NCBI GenBank assembly: GCA_903858475.1
Contig: CAIOIZ010000027.1
Span: 1 to 40,528 of the forward strand
DNA from: an uncultured Bacteroidota bacterium
Lineage (GTDB): Bacteria > Bacteroidota > Bacteroidia > Chitinophagales > Chitinophagaceae
Reading direction: 5' to 3'
Length of the DNA: 40,528 nt
Shown here: positions 26,467 through 34,502 of the stretch, in pieces
Position numbering within the stretch: the first letter of the stretch is position 1
Layout: each line of letters begins with the position of its first letter
Program-made: the position numbers and the translations under genes
The notes under the pieces: generated by a model
What the model was told of the DNA's origin: nothing
The model's database searches: none
What the model saw: only the letters and a program-made list of their open reading frames with translations

Positions 26467-29380
26467 ATTGTACCCTTATTTCATCAATGAATATATGCGA
26501 ATCACCTCCTGCCCCTTCATGCCATGCCGGTAATTTGCCATATTGAACCGCCTTTAATTTTACATACCTTGCTTTCGCTGTTGGGAAATTGGCCAGAATT
26601 GGTACAATTTGAACAGTTAAGTCATCAATAGGCAAAAAGTTTTCTTTAGCATATACTTCGGTATACGTTTTACCATCTGTAGAAATTTCAACCATTACTT
26701 TTTTAGGTGCAATTATCCAGGCACGGGTATCTTGTAAAAAACTAGTAGTTAAAGTAGAGATACTTGCCATTTCTTTCAAATCAATGATGGCCTCCATTGT
26801 TGCTTTCTGAAAGCCCTGCCAATTACCCATTCTCCAATTCACCGTTCCTTTATATCCATTAATGAGTGCATCATCACTGCCTGCTGAATATTGTGGCTCA
26901 CAGGGGCTTACCAATTGGATGGTCCAGTTGTTCGGCGCTTTCATAAAAGACGTGGTGGTTATATAACTCTGTGCTCCTTGTTTGTTGATAGCTATTGCCT
27001 TAATAGTGGCAGTATGCTCTACCCTAAATGGAAGCCTATATTTTTGTGATAGTTTACTTGGTGTACTCCCATCCAAGGTATAATAAAACTCAACCCCAGT
27101 TTGATTGCTATAAATATTGATGGTTGCATTTTTTTGGAATGTCATATTGCCTCCATCTACAATTGGGTTCAATACAATTGTATGTTCTTTGATTTCAGTT
27201 ATAGGGAATGCATTATTTCCAAATAATGAGGCTTTAGATCCCATTGAAAATGCGATTTCCCCTCCCTTCCATATATCATCGTAACGAATAAAAGATGGCG
27301 TATATGCTTTGCCGTTAAGTGTTGCTGATTGAATATAATAATTTTTGTCGCTTACACTGGAAGCAGCTACTGTAAATGTTTTCCCATTCTCTAGGTGAAT
27401 CTGAGCATTTTGAAACAAGGGAGTGCCAATGATAAAATCATTGGTACCTGGTGTAACTGGATAGATTCCCAACGCACTTAAAACATACCAAGCACTCATT
27501 TGACCACAATCTTCATTTCCTGCCAACCCATCAGGTTTATCCTGATACATTTCCTTCATTATCTGATGTACTTTTTCTTGCGTCTTATATGCTTTGCCAA
27601 TAAAATTATATAGATAAGCAATGTGGTGACTTGGTTCATTCCCATGTGCGTACTGGCCAATCAAACCACTTATATCTTCTTGTTGTCTTCCTGTAGTAGC
27701 AGAGTTTTCGGTGAACAAGCTATCCAATTTTCTTTCCATTCGATTCTTTCCACCAAGCAATTCAATATATCCACTGATATCCTGTGGTGTATAAAAACTG
27801 TATTGCCAGCTATTGGCTTCTGTGAAATTATTATTTACTTCTCGTGGATCAAATGGACTGATCCAATTACCATTTTTACGCGGACGCATAAAGCCCGATT
27901 GTACATCCAGTATATTTTTATAAGATTGCGCTCTTTTGATATAATTTATATAATCCAAGGGATGATTAATGTCTTTGGCAAACTGTGCAATACACCAATC
28001 ATCATAAGCGTATTCCAAAGTTTTACTTACACTTTCATGTTCATCATCCATTTCAAGATAACCATGATCAATAATTGCAGGCAAACCCAAATGATTCCAA
28101 GTAGCGCTTTTCTTCATTGCTTCCAATGCCAATTCTGTATCAAAACCAGTAATGCCTTTACGATAGGCATCTACAATAACAGGAACACTATGATAACCAA
28201 TCATACAATCCGTTTCACAACCACTTAATTCCCATACAGGCAAGCGCCCTCCTTCTTTGTATTGTGCCAAAAAGGATTGAACATAATCCAAGGTTCTTTG
28301 CCGATCGATGATGGTATACAGTGGATGAGCTGCCCGATAGGTATCCCACAACGAGAAAACGGAATAATTGGTAAACCCTACTGCAGTATGAATTTGATTA
28401 TCCCTTCCCCTATATTGACCATCTACATCCATATTAATATTGGGTACAATCATCGTATGATATAAGGCGGTATAAAAAGTACGAAGCTGGGCCGTATTGG
28501 TGGTTGTAATCTCAATCTTGCGAAGCTCTTTATTCCAACTATCATTGGCTAATTGCTTTACCTGTTCAAAATCCCATCCGGCTATTTCGGTTGCCAGATT
28601 TTTTTGTGCTCCTTCTACACTCACAGAAGATATTGCTACTTTGGCCATGACCTGTTTGTTGTTAAATTGAAAATAGGCTTTGATATTTTTAGCACTATCC
28701 AATTCACTAATACTAGCTGCAACTGTTTTATCATCTTTATAAATAGCATATTCAGCAAAGGGTTCCGAAAATTCAATAGCAAAATAAACATACTGATTAT
28801 TAGCCCAGGCCTTGCTTCTACGTAAACCCACCACTGTATTGTTGTTAATGATTTTGATGGAGGCTTCCATAACAGGATCGCGATGATTTAAATCCAATAT
28901 AATATTGTTTTTTGAAGCGTTGGCAAAGCTGTATCGATGAAATCCTACTCTTGTACTGGTGGTTAATTCTGCCAATATATTATCATCTGTAAGTTTTACT
29001 GAATAATAACCTGGACTAGCTTTTTCATTTTCATGTGAAAAGGCAGAACCATATATTTTATTATCGGGGGAAGGATTACCACTCATGGGCATCAATAAAA
29101 TATCACCATAATCGCTGCAACCTGTTCCACTTAAATGTGTATGTGTAAAGCCGTAAATATAATTATCGGAATAGTGATAACCGCTACAACCATCCCAGCC
29201 AGCTAAGCGTGTATCTGGACTCAGCTGTACCATCCCATGCGGCATAACAGCTCCGGGATAAGTATGTCCATGTCCGCCAGTACCAATCATAGGATCGACA
29301 TACTGTGAAATATTTTGCTGCGAGAAACTGTTTAAAATATTAGTAAGGACAAAAAGGAGGATAAGTAGCAATCGTAGCAT
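26465..29380 (-). CDS. Secreted GH92 family alpha-mannosidase
   Basis: GH92 enzymes are calcium-dependent, inverting exo-alpha-mannosidases, most often alpha-1,2, that act on N-glycans and mannans. The ATG at 29380 gives 971 residues with a signal peptide (MLRLLLILLFVLTNILNSFS). The N-terminal domain has QYVDPMIGTGGHGHTYPGAV, the family signature, and the catalytic barrel contains SGFMRPRKNGNW, EANSWQYSFYTPQD and GNEDCGQMSAWYVLSALGIY. After about residue 745 there is a chitobiase-type domain (YYTLDGSTPS) and a discoidin-like module ending RYVKLKAVQYGKLPA...FIDEIRV, the same pair as on the GH20 enzyme. It is not part of a visible SusC/SusD locus. The promoter is not obvious; an ssb terminator sits just upstream. 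Confidence 0.95.
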   Translation of the reverse strand: MLRLLLILLFVLTNILNSFSQQNISQYVDPMIGTGGHGHTYPGAVMPHGMVQLSPDTRLAGWDGCSGYHYSDNYIYGFTHTHLSGTGCSDYGDILLMPMSGNPSPDNKIYGSAFSHENEKASPGYYSVKLTDDNILAELTTSTRVGFHRYSFANASKNNIILDLNHRDPVMEASIKIINNNTVVGLRRSKAWANNQYVYFAIEFSEPFAEYAIYKDDKTVAASISELDSAKNIKAYFQFNNKQVMAKVAISSVSVEGAQKNLATEIAGWDFEQVKQLANDSWNKELRKIEITTTNTAQLRTFYTALYHTMIVPNINMDVDGQYRGRDNQIHTAVGFTNYSVFSLWDTYRAAHPLYTIIDRQRTLDYVQSFLAQYKEGGRLPVWELSGCETDCMIGYHSVPVIVDAYRKGITGFDTELALEAMKKSATWNHLGLPAIIDHGYLEMDDEHESVSKTLEYAYDDWCIAQFAKDINHPLDYINYIKRAQSYKNILDVQSGFMRPRKNGNWISPFDPREVNNNFTEANSWQYSFYTPQDISGYIELLGGKNRMERKLDSLFTENSATTGRQQEDISGLIGQYAHGNEPSHHIAYLYNFIGKAYKTQEKVHQIMKEMYQDKPDGLAGNEDCGQMSAWYVLSALGIYPVTPGTNDFIIGTPLFQNAQIHLENGKTFTVAASSVSDKNYYIQSATLNGKAYTPSFIRYDDIWKGGEIAFSMGSKASLFGNNAFPITEIKEHTIVLNPIVDGGNMTFQKNATINIYSNQTGVEFYYTLDGSTPSKLSQKYRLPFRVEHTATIKAIAINKQGAQSYITTTSFMKAPNNWTIQLVSPCEPQYSAGSDDALINGYKGTVNWRMGNWQGFQKATMEAIIDLKEMASISTLTTSFLQDTRAWIIAPKKVMVEISTDGKTYTEVYAKENFLPIDDLTVQIVPILANFPTAKARYVKLKAVQYGKLPAWHEGAGGDSHIFIDEIRVQ

Positions 29381-29402
29381 GGTGAATATTTTGCACAAGT
29401 TA

Positions 29403-29438
29403 AAAAAAGAAACGACGCAAATATTTGCGTCGTTTCTT
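29403..29438 (-). terminator. Intrinsic terminator of ssb
   Basis: A 14-bp perfect stem AAGAAACGACGCAA / TTGCGTCGTTTCTT with a four-base loop is followed on the minus strand by a long T-run. It lies about 20 bases past the ssb stop and insulates the GH92 gene. Confidence 0.88.
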
Positions 29439-29458
29439 AAAATTGAAAATGAAATTTT

Positions 29459-29893
29459 TTAGAATGGTAAATCATCAGAACCAACTTCATTGGGGGCTGT
29501 ATTTACTACTGGGCGAGCACTTATACCTGCATTGGTAACATTGCCTTGAATGGCACCCTGATTATCGTTGGCGCCACTATTGCCTCCTAATAATTGTAAA
29601 TTTTGAACACGCATACGGAGTGTAGCAGCTGGCTGCCCTTCCTTATTGGTGTAGGAGTCGGCTTCTGGATATCCTTCTACATACACTGTTTTGCCCTTGG
29701 TTAAATATTGGGAAACGGTGGTTTTGTCTACCCAATAAGCACAAGCCACCCAGGTGGTTCTTTCTTTTTGATTGCCTTGAGCATCTTTATAACGCTCGGA
29801 GTGTGCAACATTGAAATTGATAACGTTTTTTCCGTTAATGTCTTTTACAATGCAATCATTTCCTAGATTGCCAATTACCTGTAACTTAATCAT
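29459..29893 (-). CDS. ssb: Single-stranded DNA-binding protein
   Basis: SSB coats single-stranded DNA during replication, recombination and repair. The ATG at 29893 gives 144 residues; the frame to 29956 adds 21 residues ahead of the MIKLQVIGNLGNDC start that every relative shows. The OB fold covers about 1-105 (FNVAHSERYKDAQGNQKERT, WVACAYWVDKTT, GKTVYVEGYPE), then a Gly/Asn-rich flexible linker and the acidic tail GSDDLPF that binds partner proteins. Short SSBs of this type are frequent in Bacteroidota, often alongside a second copy. It follows the DinB-family gene by 66 bases on the same strand. Confidence 0.94.
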   Translation of the reverse strand: MIKLQVIGNLGNDCIVKDINGKNVINFNVAHSERYKDAQGNQKERTTWVACAYWVDKTTVSQYLTKGKTVYVEGYPEADSYTNKEGQPAATLRMRVQNLQLLGGNSGANDNQGAIQGNVTNAGISARPVVNTAPNEVGSDDLPF

Positions 29894-29959
29894 AACTTGA
29901 GTTTTTAAATGTTTGAATCTATGTATCTGAAATAAAATTATGACATTATTTTGCAAAAA

Positions 29960-30430
29960 CTAATCCCAAATTTTCGGTCTGGGTGCTTTAATGGTTCTTA
30001 AATAATCCAATAACTGGCCGGAATGAACAGATTCATGATAGGCAATTCTTAATAAATAATCACCCAATCGCCTATCCTGCTTGGCGTCCGCACGAACAAT
30101 TCTTATTTCTTCCAATTCCTTAGTAGCAAATCCATTGACCATTTGGAGGAATTTTTCTCTGAATGGTTGTGCATTTTTTAATTCATCCTCTACTGTTCCA
30201 TAAGGATTTGACAAAAGTGGACTTTCATATCTATCCAAAGCACCTCGGTCTAAAATAATTTGATGATAAATGTTTTCAGTAGCCAATACATGTCGAACCA
30301 TCTCAATACAGCTCAATGCGCTGCTATCTGGTCGCCAATACAAATGCTCTTCTGAAATATTCTTCCAGATTTTAATACTCCTCCGCCTTACTTCTTCAAA
30401 ATTCAATATCAATAATTCCCTGGCATTCAT
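29960..30430 (-). CDS. DinB family protein (DinB_2-type, metal-binding four-helix bundle)
   Basis: The 156-residue protein fits the DinB/YfiT four-helix bundle. The metal triad is His47 in CIEMVRHVLATENIY and His132 and His136 in YHESVHSGQLLDYL; NISEEHLYWRPDSSA before it is also typical. Members of this superfamily include bacillithiol-type thiol transferases and damage-induced proteins of unknown function; it is unrelated to the E. coli polymerase named DinB. No thiol cofactor specificity can be read from the sequence. It lies between ssb and the XRE-S24 repressor gene on the same strand, with 103 bases to the latter. Confidence 0.88.
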   Translation of the reverse strand: MNARELLILNFEEVRRRSIKIWKNISEEHLYWRPDSSALSCIEMVRHVLATENIYHQIILDRGALDRYESPLLSNPYGTVEDELKNAQPFREKFLQMVNGFATKELEEIRIVRADAKQDRRLGDYLLRIAYHESVHSGQLLDYLRTIKAPRPKIWD

Positions 30431-30533
30431 ACTTAATAAATTATTATCTATATATACAATAGAGTTCCATTCCGTTAAAAATGGACGGATTATTAAACTA
30501 ACAGCATTAAAATTGTGAAGGATGAATAGGCTA

Positions 30534-31286
30534 TTAATTCATCTTCTTTTTAAGTGTACTAACCTGGTCTTGTAAATTATTGACCAGATTGGCCAAACTG
30601 TTTACATCCCACCTTTGTTGTTGAGTCACTTTACTGATGACAGATTGTGCCAACCACAATTCCACCACATCTTCTGCATTCACTTGATATGGTTGGTATT
30701 GAGGATTATCACTTACCAAGGTAAGTTTGTTTTTAAGCTTGCTATTTTTCACAATTCGTTTATACACGATTCCTTCATTGCGGCTTACAACAATATAAGG
30801 CATATTGTTCTTGATATCCTCCAGCGAATCGGTCTTTTCGCCAACAATAATACTACCACTCGGTGTTGGCAACATACTGTCTCCGATTATTTCAAAAGCA
30901 CGATAATTGCCGCCACTTAACATGGGCAATGTAAAAGTGTTCAATTCATCAATAAACTCCGCATCCGCATAGCCAGCCAGGTATCCCGCAGCAGCTTTCA
31001 CTGGTACAAAATGAATAATATTCCGATCGGCACTCATCATTTTTAGTTGCCGACGCTTGGCCATATAATTACCACTGCTATTATTCAAATCTTTTAATAA
31101 TAACTCATCCATACTCAGTTTGAATATATCTCCAATAATTTCTAGAATATCGATTCTTGGATCAGCTCGTTCTTCTTCATACGCTCCAATCAAAGATCGC
31201 TTGATACCAAGTTTGTTGGCAAATTCCTCCTGTGTCCAACCACGGAGTTTTCTCAAATACTTTAAATTTTGACCGGCTATTGACAT
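30534..31286 (-). CDS. XRE-type transcriptional repressor with S24 (LexA/CI-like) domain
   Basis: The 250-residue protein joins an XRE helix-turn-helix (about 6-62: LKYLRKLRGWTQEEFANKLG, RSLIGAYEEERADPR) to a S24 peptidase-like domain (about 92-215). The Ser-Lys dyad is seen as Ser137 in EIIGDSMLP and Lys176 in GIVYKRIVK, and an Ala-Gly pair in KAAAGYLAG (100-101) could be the self-cleavage site. The last 25 residues, VNNLQDQVSTLKKKMN, look like a coiled coil. LexA and phage CI use this layout to be inactivated by RecA on DNA damage; here that is an inference. The promoter has two palindromic sites described separately. DinB-family and ssb genes lie downstream on the same strand. Confidence 0.9.
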   Translation of the reverse strand: MSIAGQNLKYLRKLRGWTQEEFANKLGIKRSLIGAYEEERADPRIDILEIIGDIFKLSMDELLLKDLNNSSGNYMAKRRQLKMMSADRNIIHFVPVKAAAGYLAGYADAEFIDELNTFTLPMLSGGNYRAFEIIGDSMLPTPSGSIIVGEKTDSLEDIKNNMPYIVVSRNEGIVYKRIVKNSKLKNKLTLVSDNPQYQPYQVNAEDVVELWLAQSVISKVTQQQRWDVNSLANLVNNLQDQVSTLKKKMN

Positions 31287-31291
31287 AATAG

Positions 31292-31306
31292 GCTAATTTG
31301 ATTAGC
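31292..31306. promoter_or_regulatory. Operator 1 (palindrome) at the XRE-S24 start
   Basis: GCTAATTTGATTAGC is a perfect inverted repeat (GCTAAT, three-base centre, ATTAGC). It lies 5 bases before the ATG at 31286 and covers the expected transcription start. A related palindrome is centred 23 bases away, about two helical turns, as expected for two repressor dimers on one DNA face. Confidence 0.68.
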
Positions 31307-31307
31307 A

Positions 31308-31338
31308 CAAATATACTAATTAATTTAGTTTAACCAAA
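31308..31338 (-). promoter_or_regulatory. Promoter of the XRE-S24 repressor gene (-33/-7)
   Basis: On the minus strand, TTTG (31338-31335) and TATATTTG (31315-31308) are separated by 19 bases. This matches the Bacteroidota primary-sigma consensus, TTTG or TTG, 17-23 bases, TAnnTTTG. It lies 22 bases before the ATG, giving a short leader. It is the best-formed promoter seen in the window. Confidence 0.75.
31315..31329. promoter_or_regulatory. Operator 2 (imperfect palindrome) inside the promoter spacer
   Basis: ACTAATTAATTTAGT has the same 15-base size and CTAA/TTAG ends as operator 1, with outer five positions paired on each side. It sits between the -33 and -7 boxes, where bound repressor would block RNA polymerase. 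Confidence 0.58.
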
Positions 31339-31400
31339 TTATTTTACCATTATTTTTTTCGATTTTCACTAAAAACTGGAATTTTACCCCAAATAGGGTA

Positions 31401-31448
31401 TTGCAATTCTATTTAATATGTATTAAATTTATTGGTAAATCTACCAAT
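31401..31448 (+). promoter_or_regulatory. Candidate promoter and 5' hairpin of the S74 gene
   Basis: TTG (31401-31403), a 20-base spacer and TAAATTTA (31424-31431) differ from the consensus -7 box TAnnTTTG by the last base only. Directly after, ATTGGTA and TACCAAT (31431-31437 and 31442-31448) form a 7-bp stem with a four-base loop ending one base before the ATG at 31450. The hairpin could hide the ribosome-entry site. Confidence 0.4.
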
Positions 31449-31449
31449 C

Positions 31450-32766
31450 ATGCAAATCAAAAAATGTCTTCCCCTGGCAATTATTGCCCCCTTCTTTCAA
31501 TTCTGCATCTTCGGACAAAATGTAGGAATAGGAACTGTAGCTCCTAATTCGAGTGCTCAATTAGATATCGTGAGTACCAATAAGGGAATATTGATTCCTC
31601 AAGTAAGTATTGATAGTTTAAAAGACATAACTAGTATTTCTACCCCTGCAAATGGACTAATTGTTTACAATACTACTCAGCCTGGTGTGCGCAACGACAT
31701 GGCACGTGGTTATTACTATTATAGTACAGTCGCTGCAAAATGGGTTCGAATAGCAGATAACCTAAATGATAATGTTTGGAAAACTGGTGGAGTACTCGGT
31801 ATACAATTGCGTGATACCACTGATGGAGTTGAAATCATGGATGGCTACACGGGTACTGCTGTCAATTACAGCCCTAAATTAAAAGTCCTTAAAAAAATTG
31901 ATTCCGCATTAATCAATTCCAAAAATAATATTACCGCCTTGGTTATTTCTGGAGTCAATAGAAAAACAATACCCGGTTGGGAATTAAGACAAAAAACTTC
32001 TATTATTTTCGAAAACAATTACTTGGTAGAAGGTAATACTGCAGGCAAACAAGACAATGTGGCTATTTCTTCATATACGGAAAATGTAGGTACTGTTCAA
32101 ACTACTCAAACCCAGGGACTTGCTTTTTATGTAACTGCCCCACCCCAAAATACCGCTACAGCCGATACCCCTTCAATGGCTATGTTTCGACACAATGTAG
32201 GTATTGGCGCCTACCCTTCTGATATTAATAATGTAACAGAAGGGCGTTTGCAAATAACTGGATTTAGCAACGGAGATCAAATGTCTTTGCGGCATCCCTC
32301 AAGCGTTAATCTTAAATGGGGTTTATATGTGAGTTCGATAGATTCATCCCTTAATTTCTACAGCAATGGCTCATTGCGAGCTAATATCGACCGAGTAACT
32401 GGCGCTTATTCAGCATTATCGGATCGCACCCTTAAAAAAAACATAGCTCCACTCCCACCCGTACTTGAGAATATAAATAAACTAACTCCGTATATCTATA
32501 ATTATATCGACAGCAAGGACGGTGATCGCAAATCCATTGGATTTATGGCGCAGGATATTGAACCCTATTTTCCAGATTTGGTATTTCACAAAATTGACAG
32601 AACTACTGGCCTACCTTTCATGATGATGTCGTACCAATCTTTTGGTGTAATTGCCATTAAAGCAGTGCAAGAACAACAACAAATTATCGAACAACAAAAT
32701 AACAGAATCAGTGTATTGGAAGCAGACCTACGACAACTCAAGGATTTCATCTACAAACAGCATTAA
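31450..32766 (+). CDS. Secreted tail-fibre-like protein with S74 intramolecular chaperone domain
   Basis: The ATG at 31450 gives 438 residues with a signal peptide (MQIKKCLPLAIIAPFFQFCI, cleavage near FGQ). A TTG at 31432 would add six residues and is less likely. The mature start VGIGTVAPNSSAQLDIVSTN then KGILIPQVS is the collar-like motif also found at 16658-17698. The centre is a long beta-rich fibre. The C-terminal 115 residues form a peptidase S74 domain: SDRTLKKNI with catalytic-type Ser324, IGFMAQDIEPYFPD and a coiled coil QQQIIEQQNNRISVLEADL. In phage spikes this domain trimerises the fibre and cuts itself off. A non-phage surface fibre is likely here, because no phage genes are nearby. 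A terminator follows. Confidence 0.87.
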   Translation: MQIKKCLPLAIIAPFFQFCIFGQNVGIGTVAPNSSAQLDIVSTNKGILIPQVSIDSLKDITSISTPANGLIVYNTTQPGVRNDMARGYYYYSTVAAKWVRIADNLNDNVWKTGGVLGIQLRDTTDGVEIMDGYTGTAVNYSPKLKVLKKIDSALINSKNNITALVISGVNRKTIPGWELRQKTSIIFENNYLVEGNTAGKQDNVAISSYTENVGTVQTTQTQGLAFYVTAPPQNTATADTPSMAMFRHNVGIGAYPSDINNVTEGRLQITGFSNGDQMSLRHPSSVNLKWGLYVSSIDSSLNFYSNGSLRANIDRVTGAYSALSDRTLKKNIAPLPPVLENINKLTPYIYNYIDSKDGDRKSIGFMAQDIEPYFPDLVFHKIDRTTGLPFMMMSYQSFGVIAIKAVQEQQQIIEQQNNRISVLEADLRQLKDFIYKQH

Positions 32767-32782
32767 AAATACTTCTACAAAG

Positions 32783-32810
32783 ACCTACTTCCGATAGTAG
32801 GTTTTTTTTT
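32783..32810 (+). terminator. Intrinsic terminator of the S74 gene
   Basis: ACCTACT and AGTAGGT pair perfectly around a six-base loop and run into a nine-base T-run. It lies 17 bases after the stop codon. Confidence 0.88.
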
Positions 32811-32854
32811 GCCTTCGTATATTTAGTTCCCTTATTTTTGCTCAAAATATTTAT

Positions 32855-33316
32855 ATGAACTATTTCCTACCTATTCACAATATTTTACGCTGGGCGGTTT
32901 TATTATTTGGCCTTTGGACAGTGGTGACGGCGATCACTGCAGTTGCTAGTAAAAGAAATTATACAGGCAAAGACAATAAAGCCAGCTTATTATTCATGAT
33001 TTTTTGTGACATTCAATTGCTGATTGGCCTGGTATTGTATTTTAACAATAGCTGGTTTGACGCTTTAAAAACCAATGCCAAAGCAGTAATGACTGATAGT
33101 GCTCAACGCTTTTTTGCGGTTGAACATGCGCTGATGATGATCATTGCCTGGTTGCTGGTACATATTGGCCGAAGCATGGTAAAACGTGCAGACAACGACG
33201 CTAAAAAGAATAAACGCAGTCTAATCTTTTTTGGTCTCGCTTTATTATTAATCTTGGCCATGATTCCTTGGCCGTTCAGAACCGGTATCGGTAGACAATG
33301 GTTCCCTCAATTTTAA
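32855..33316 (+). CDS. Four-helix membrane protein (cytochrome b-like)
   Basis: The 153-residue protein has four hydrophobic helices at about 9-30, 43-62, 88-105 and 121-139. His8 lies at the start of helix 1 (LPIHNILRW), and His91 and His103 lie on helix 3 (AVEHALMMIIAWLLVHIGR). Proteins of this look in Bacteroidota are often labelled cytochrome B, but haem binding has not been shown as far as I know. The helix-3 histidines are 12 residues apart, a spacing seen in b-type haem ligands, so haem is possible. The short 27-base gap to surE suggests co-transcription. Function is unassigned. Confidence 0.7.
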   Translation: MNYFLPIHNILRWAVLLFGLWTVVTAITAVASKRNYTGKDNKASLLFMIFCDIQLLIGLVLYFNNSWFDALKTNAKAVMTDSAQRFFAVEHALMMIIAWLLVHIGRSMVKRADNDAKKNKRSLIFFGLALLLILAMIPWPFRTGIGRQWFPQF

Positions 33317-33343
33317 TTAAGATTAGTAAGCACCCTTCACCAC

Positions 33344-34129
33344 ATGGCTAAAAGCAAAACTTCACAACCCGTTATTCTCATCACTAATGATGATGGCATC
33401 ACGGCACCGGGTATACGTAATTTAGTAGACGCTGTAAAAGATCTCGGCAAAGTAGTAGTAGTGGCTCCAGACAAACCTCAAAGTGGTATGGGTCATGCCA
33501 TTACCATAGGTGAGCCGCTGCGAATGCACAAGGTGGATGTTTTTGACGGCATCGAATCCTGGCAAACCAGTGGCACACCTGTAGATTGTGTTAAACTAGC
33601 AGTAGATAAAGTGCTTCACCGCAAACCAGATATTTGCCTGAGTGGTATCAATCATGGCGCCAACCACTCTATCAATGTAATTTATAGTGGTACCATGAGT
33701 GCCGCCATGGAAGCCTCCATTGAAAGCATCCCCAGTGTTGGATTTTCACTGCTTGACTTCAGCGTAGATGCTGATTTTACTGCAGCCCGCTTTTATGTTC
33801 ATCAAATTGTAAGTGCACTGTTAAAACAAAAAATTGATAAGCACTTATTGTTGAATGTAAATATCCCTGCTGTAAAAAAAGAACTTATCAAAGGCGTCAA
33901 AATATGTCATCAGGCATATGCTAAATACGATGAAGAATTTGATGAAAGAAGCGACCCCCAAGGCAAAAAATACTATTGGCTTACAGGCAAATTTGTGAAC
34001 TTCGACAAAAGCAAAGAAACCGATGTGTGGGCACTAAAAAATAATTATGTAAGCGTTGTACCCGTTCAGTTTGACCTAACCAACTATACACTCAAAAAAC
34101 AATTAGAGAAAAAGAAACTTTTTAAATAA
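33344..34129 (+). CDS. surE: 5'/3'-nucleotidase SurE
   Basis: SurE is a divalent-metal phosphatase that removes phosphate from nucleoside monophosphates and is linked to stationary-phase survival. The 261-residue protein has all the expected metal ligands: Asp16 and Asp17 in LITNDDGITAPG, Ser47 in DKPQSGMGHAIT and Asn103 in LSGINHGANHS. GTPVDCVKLAVD and VIYSGTMSAAMEAS are further family signatures. The N-terminus (MAKSKTSQPVILI) has only ten residues before the first strand, so the start is secure. The stop codon TAA overlaps the ATG of the next gene by one base (TAATG), which points to translational coupling. Confidence 0.96.
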   Translation: MAKSKTSQPVILITNDDGITAPGIRNLVDAVKDLGKVVVVAPDKPQSGMGHAITIGEPLRMHKVDVFDGIESWQTSGTPVDCVKLAVDKVLHRKPDICLSGINHGANHSINVIYSGTMSAAMEASIESIPSVGFSLLDFSVDADFTAARFYVHQIVSALLKQKIDKHLLLNVNIPAVKKELIKGVKICHQAYAKYDEEFDERSDPQGKKYYWLTGKFVNFDKSKETDVWALKNNYVSVVPVQFDLTNYTLKKQLEKKKLFK

Positions 34130-34437
34130 TGTTTAAACTCATCAAAAAAGATCATTTTGTTTTTGGTTTTATATTAGGCTTGCTGGCCCCCTTTGCAGGA
34201 TTCATAGCTTTCAAAGCCAGTAAATTGCAAACCTTGAATTATTTCCAGGCCTTGCAATTTATTTACTATGAACCGAGTCATCATATGCTTACTGTTGCTC
34301 TTAGCCTATGCTTATTAGCCAATGCCATCTTATTTACTTTTTATATCAATTCCCACATCGACAAAACTGCAAAAGGGCTATTTGTTGCCACCCTATTATA
34401 TGGACTATTAATTCTTTCCATAAAAACATTTGGATAA
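34129..34437 (+). CDS. Small membrane protein between surE and lpxB
   Basis: The 102-residue protein has three hydrophobic helices at about 12-28, 52-73 and 80-99, separated by short loops, and starts with a basic MFKLIKKDHF. Its ATG shares a base with the surE stop. The gap to lpxB is about 65 bases. I do not recognise the family. Position between SurE and LpxB suggests a role at the inner membrane, perhaps with lipid A synthesis, but this is only context. Confidence 0.75.
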   Translation: MFKLIKKDHFVFGFILGLLAPFAGFIAFKASKLQTLNYFQALQFIYYEPSHHMLTVALSLCLLANAILFTFYINSHIDKTAKGLFVATLLYGLLILSIKTFG

Positions 34438-34502
34438 ATTCAGTAAAAGGAAAACCAATCTATTTTTCATTTACTGACTTAGCCAACCTACCTTTGAATT
34501 GT

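Noticed and set aside
27623-28228. 201-codon plus-strand frame opposite the GH92 gene
   Set aside because: It is antisense to conserved GH92 catalytic sequence, and its composition (many Ile, Phe, Cys, Thr) is that of a complement of coding DNA.
31450-32766. Prophage origin of the S74 fibre and the CI-like repressor next to it
   Set aside because: The fibre has a signal peptide and a Bacteroidota surface motif, and no integrase, capsid, terminase or lysis gene is present on either side.
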